From the NCBI GenBank assembly GCA_030549495.1, contig JAUIRK010000883.1, positions 1,263,577 through 1,327,576 on the forward strand: a DNA stretch of 64,000 nt, in the 5' to 3' direction. Source of the DNA: Nectonema munidae (taxonomy: Eukaryota; Nematomorpha; Nectonematoida; Nectonematidae). Numbering within the stretch: the stretch's first letter is position 1; every line of letters begins with the position of its first letter. Below, in pieces: positions 63,201-64,000 of this stretch. The position numbers and the translations under genes were made by a program. The notes beneath the pieces are model-generated. The model was not told the DNA's origin. It worked only from the letters and a program-made list of their open reading frames with translations, and made no database searches.

Positions 63201-64000
63201 AAGGGGGAAGGTGCAAAAAAGCCAACACATCACCAATATCAGAATGAAGAACGATATAATGGAAGAAAGCCGCCCCATAATCTACCCTCGTTTAAAACGA
63301 TTAATACTTTTAAAAAAGGGGGAAGGTGCAAAAAAGCCAACACATCACCAATATCAGAATGAAGAACGATATAATGGAAGAAAGCCGCCCCATAATCTAC
63401 CCTCGTTTAAAACGATTAATACTTTTAAAAAAGGGGGAAGGTGCAAAAAAGCCAACACATCACCAATATCAGAATGAAGAACGATATAATGGAAGAAAGC
63501 CGCCCCATAATCTACCCTCGTTTAAAACGATTAATACTTTTAAAAAAGGGGGAAGGTGCAAAAAAGCCAACACATCACCAATATCAGAATGAAGAACGAT
63601 ATAATGGAAGAAAGCCGCCCCATAATCTACCCTCGTTTAAAACGATTAATACTTTTAAAAAAGGGGGAAGGTGCAAAAAAGCCAACACATCACCAATATC
63701 AGAATGAAGAACGATATAATGGAAGAAAGCCGCCCCATAATCTACCCTCGTTTAAAACGATTAATACTTTTAAAAAAGGGGGAAGGTGCAAAAAAGCCAA
63801 CACATCACCAATATCAGAATGAAGAACGATATAATGGAAGAAAGCCGCCCCATAATCTACCCTCGTTTAAAACGATTAATACTTTTAAAAAAGGGGGAAG
63901 GTGCAAAAAAGCAAAAACATCACCAATATCAGAATGAAGAACGATATAATGGAAGAAAGCCGCCCCATAATCTACCCTCGTTTAAAACGATTAATACTTT
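54202..64000. repeat. 115-bp satellite array 2, more than 85 units, continues beyond the window
   Basis: Same unit as array 1. The left 2-5 kb is more varied: GATTTAATGG units are frequent, a CAAAAGATAACC variant replaces CAACACATCACC at about 55.16, 55.51 and 56.09 kb, and the A run is often 7 long. The first unit lacks ACC in CATCACCAATATC. From about 57 kb the units are nearly uniform, apart from 7-A units near 58.0-59.1 kb, a GATTTAATGG / ATAATATACC unit near 61.3 kb and 114-bp units with a 5-A run at about 61.93, 62.28 and 62.51 kb. Confidence 0.98.

Larger units (their letters stand above)
49387..64000. repeat. Segmental tandem duplication, copy 2 (runs off the window)
   Basis: Begins with the LINE endonuclease tail (SHIDLTVTSNE) directly after the last unit of satellite array 1 and repeats the order of copy 1. 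The breakpoint lies in about 49374-49387, between the satellite and the homologous sequence. The ordinary part is 49387-54201, the array from 54202 onward. Confidence 0.95.

Noticed and set aside
43174-63937. More than 100 overlapping 88-165-codon ORFs of nearly identical sequence
   Set aside because: They recur exactly every 115 bp and come from the satellite unit; no start context, splice signal or frame conservation supports genes.
43029-64000. CRISPR-like array
   Set aside because: Whole units are tandem with no unique spacers, and the DNA is eukaryotic; it is a satellite.

Overview
The window is AT-rich nuclear DNA of an invertebrate animal. Genes are split by introns with GT..AG borders, and the DNA between exons is packed with LINEs, SINEs, hAT-type miniature elements, a piggyBac relic, microsatellites and satellite DNA. 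No bacterial features were seen. An arthropod (crustacean or chelicerate) would fit, but the sequence alone does not settle the phylum.

1-26.5 kb: the plus strand carries the 3' two thirds of the cohesin kleisin gene RAD21. Seven exons (1662-1868, 3609-3847, 5010-5115, 7279-7374, 21616-21743, 24399-24645, 25975-26135) join in one frame with matching phases. They encode about 394 residues ending in the C-terminal winged-helix region that binds SMC1. The N-terminal exons must lie upstream. Its introns hold a broken transposase-like relic (1-1056), a perfect 990-bp (CA)n tract, a series of local tandem duplications (8.3-10.7 kb), a 1-kb terminal-inverted-repeat element with a perfect 8-bp target duplication, hAT miniature elements, tRNA-derived SINEs, and a LINE apparently split by a piggyBac element. 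Inside the piggyBac region lies a 14-copy minisatellite in which each unit carries a tRNA T-arm / Pol III B-box mimic.

26.5-37.6 kb: mostly AT-rich spacer with a SINE, repeat copies, a probable terminal exon of an unidentified minus-strand gene (32.2 kb), and weaker exon candidates at 29.6-29.96 kb and 33.4 kb.

37.6-64 kb: a fragment of an R1/I-like LINE leads into a tandem segmental duplication with a step of about 11.17 kb. Each copy has about 4.8 kb of ordinary DNA followed by an array of a 115-bp satellite (about 55 units in the first array, more than 85 in the second, which runs off the window). The 4.8-kb part holds three phase-consistent exons of an arginine/glutamate-rich protein tentatively like the splicing factor RBM25, and a 5'-truncated RTE LINE. 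The two copies differ by roughly 1% by eye. The many short ORFs inside the arrays come from the repeats and are not genes.
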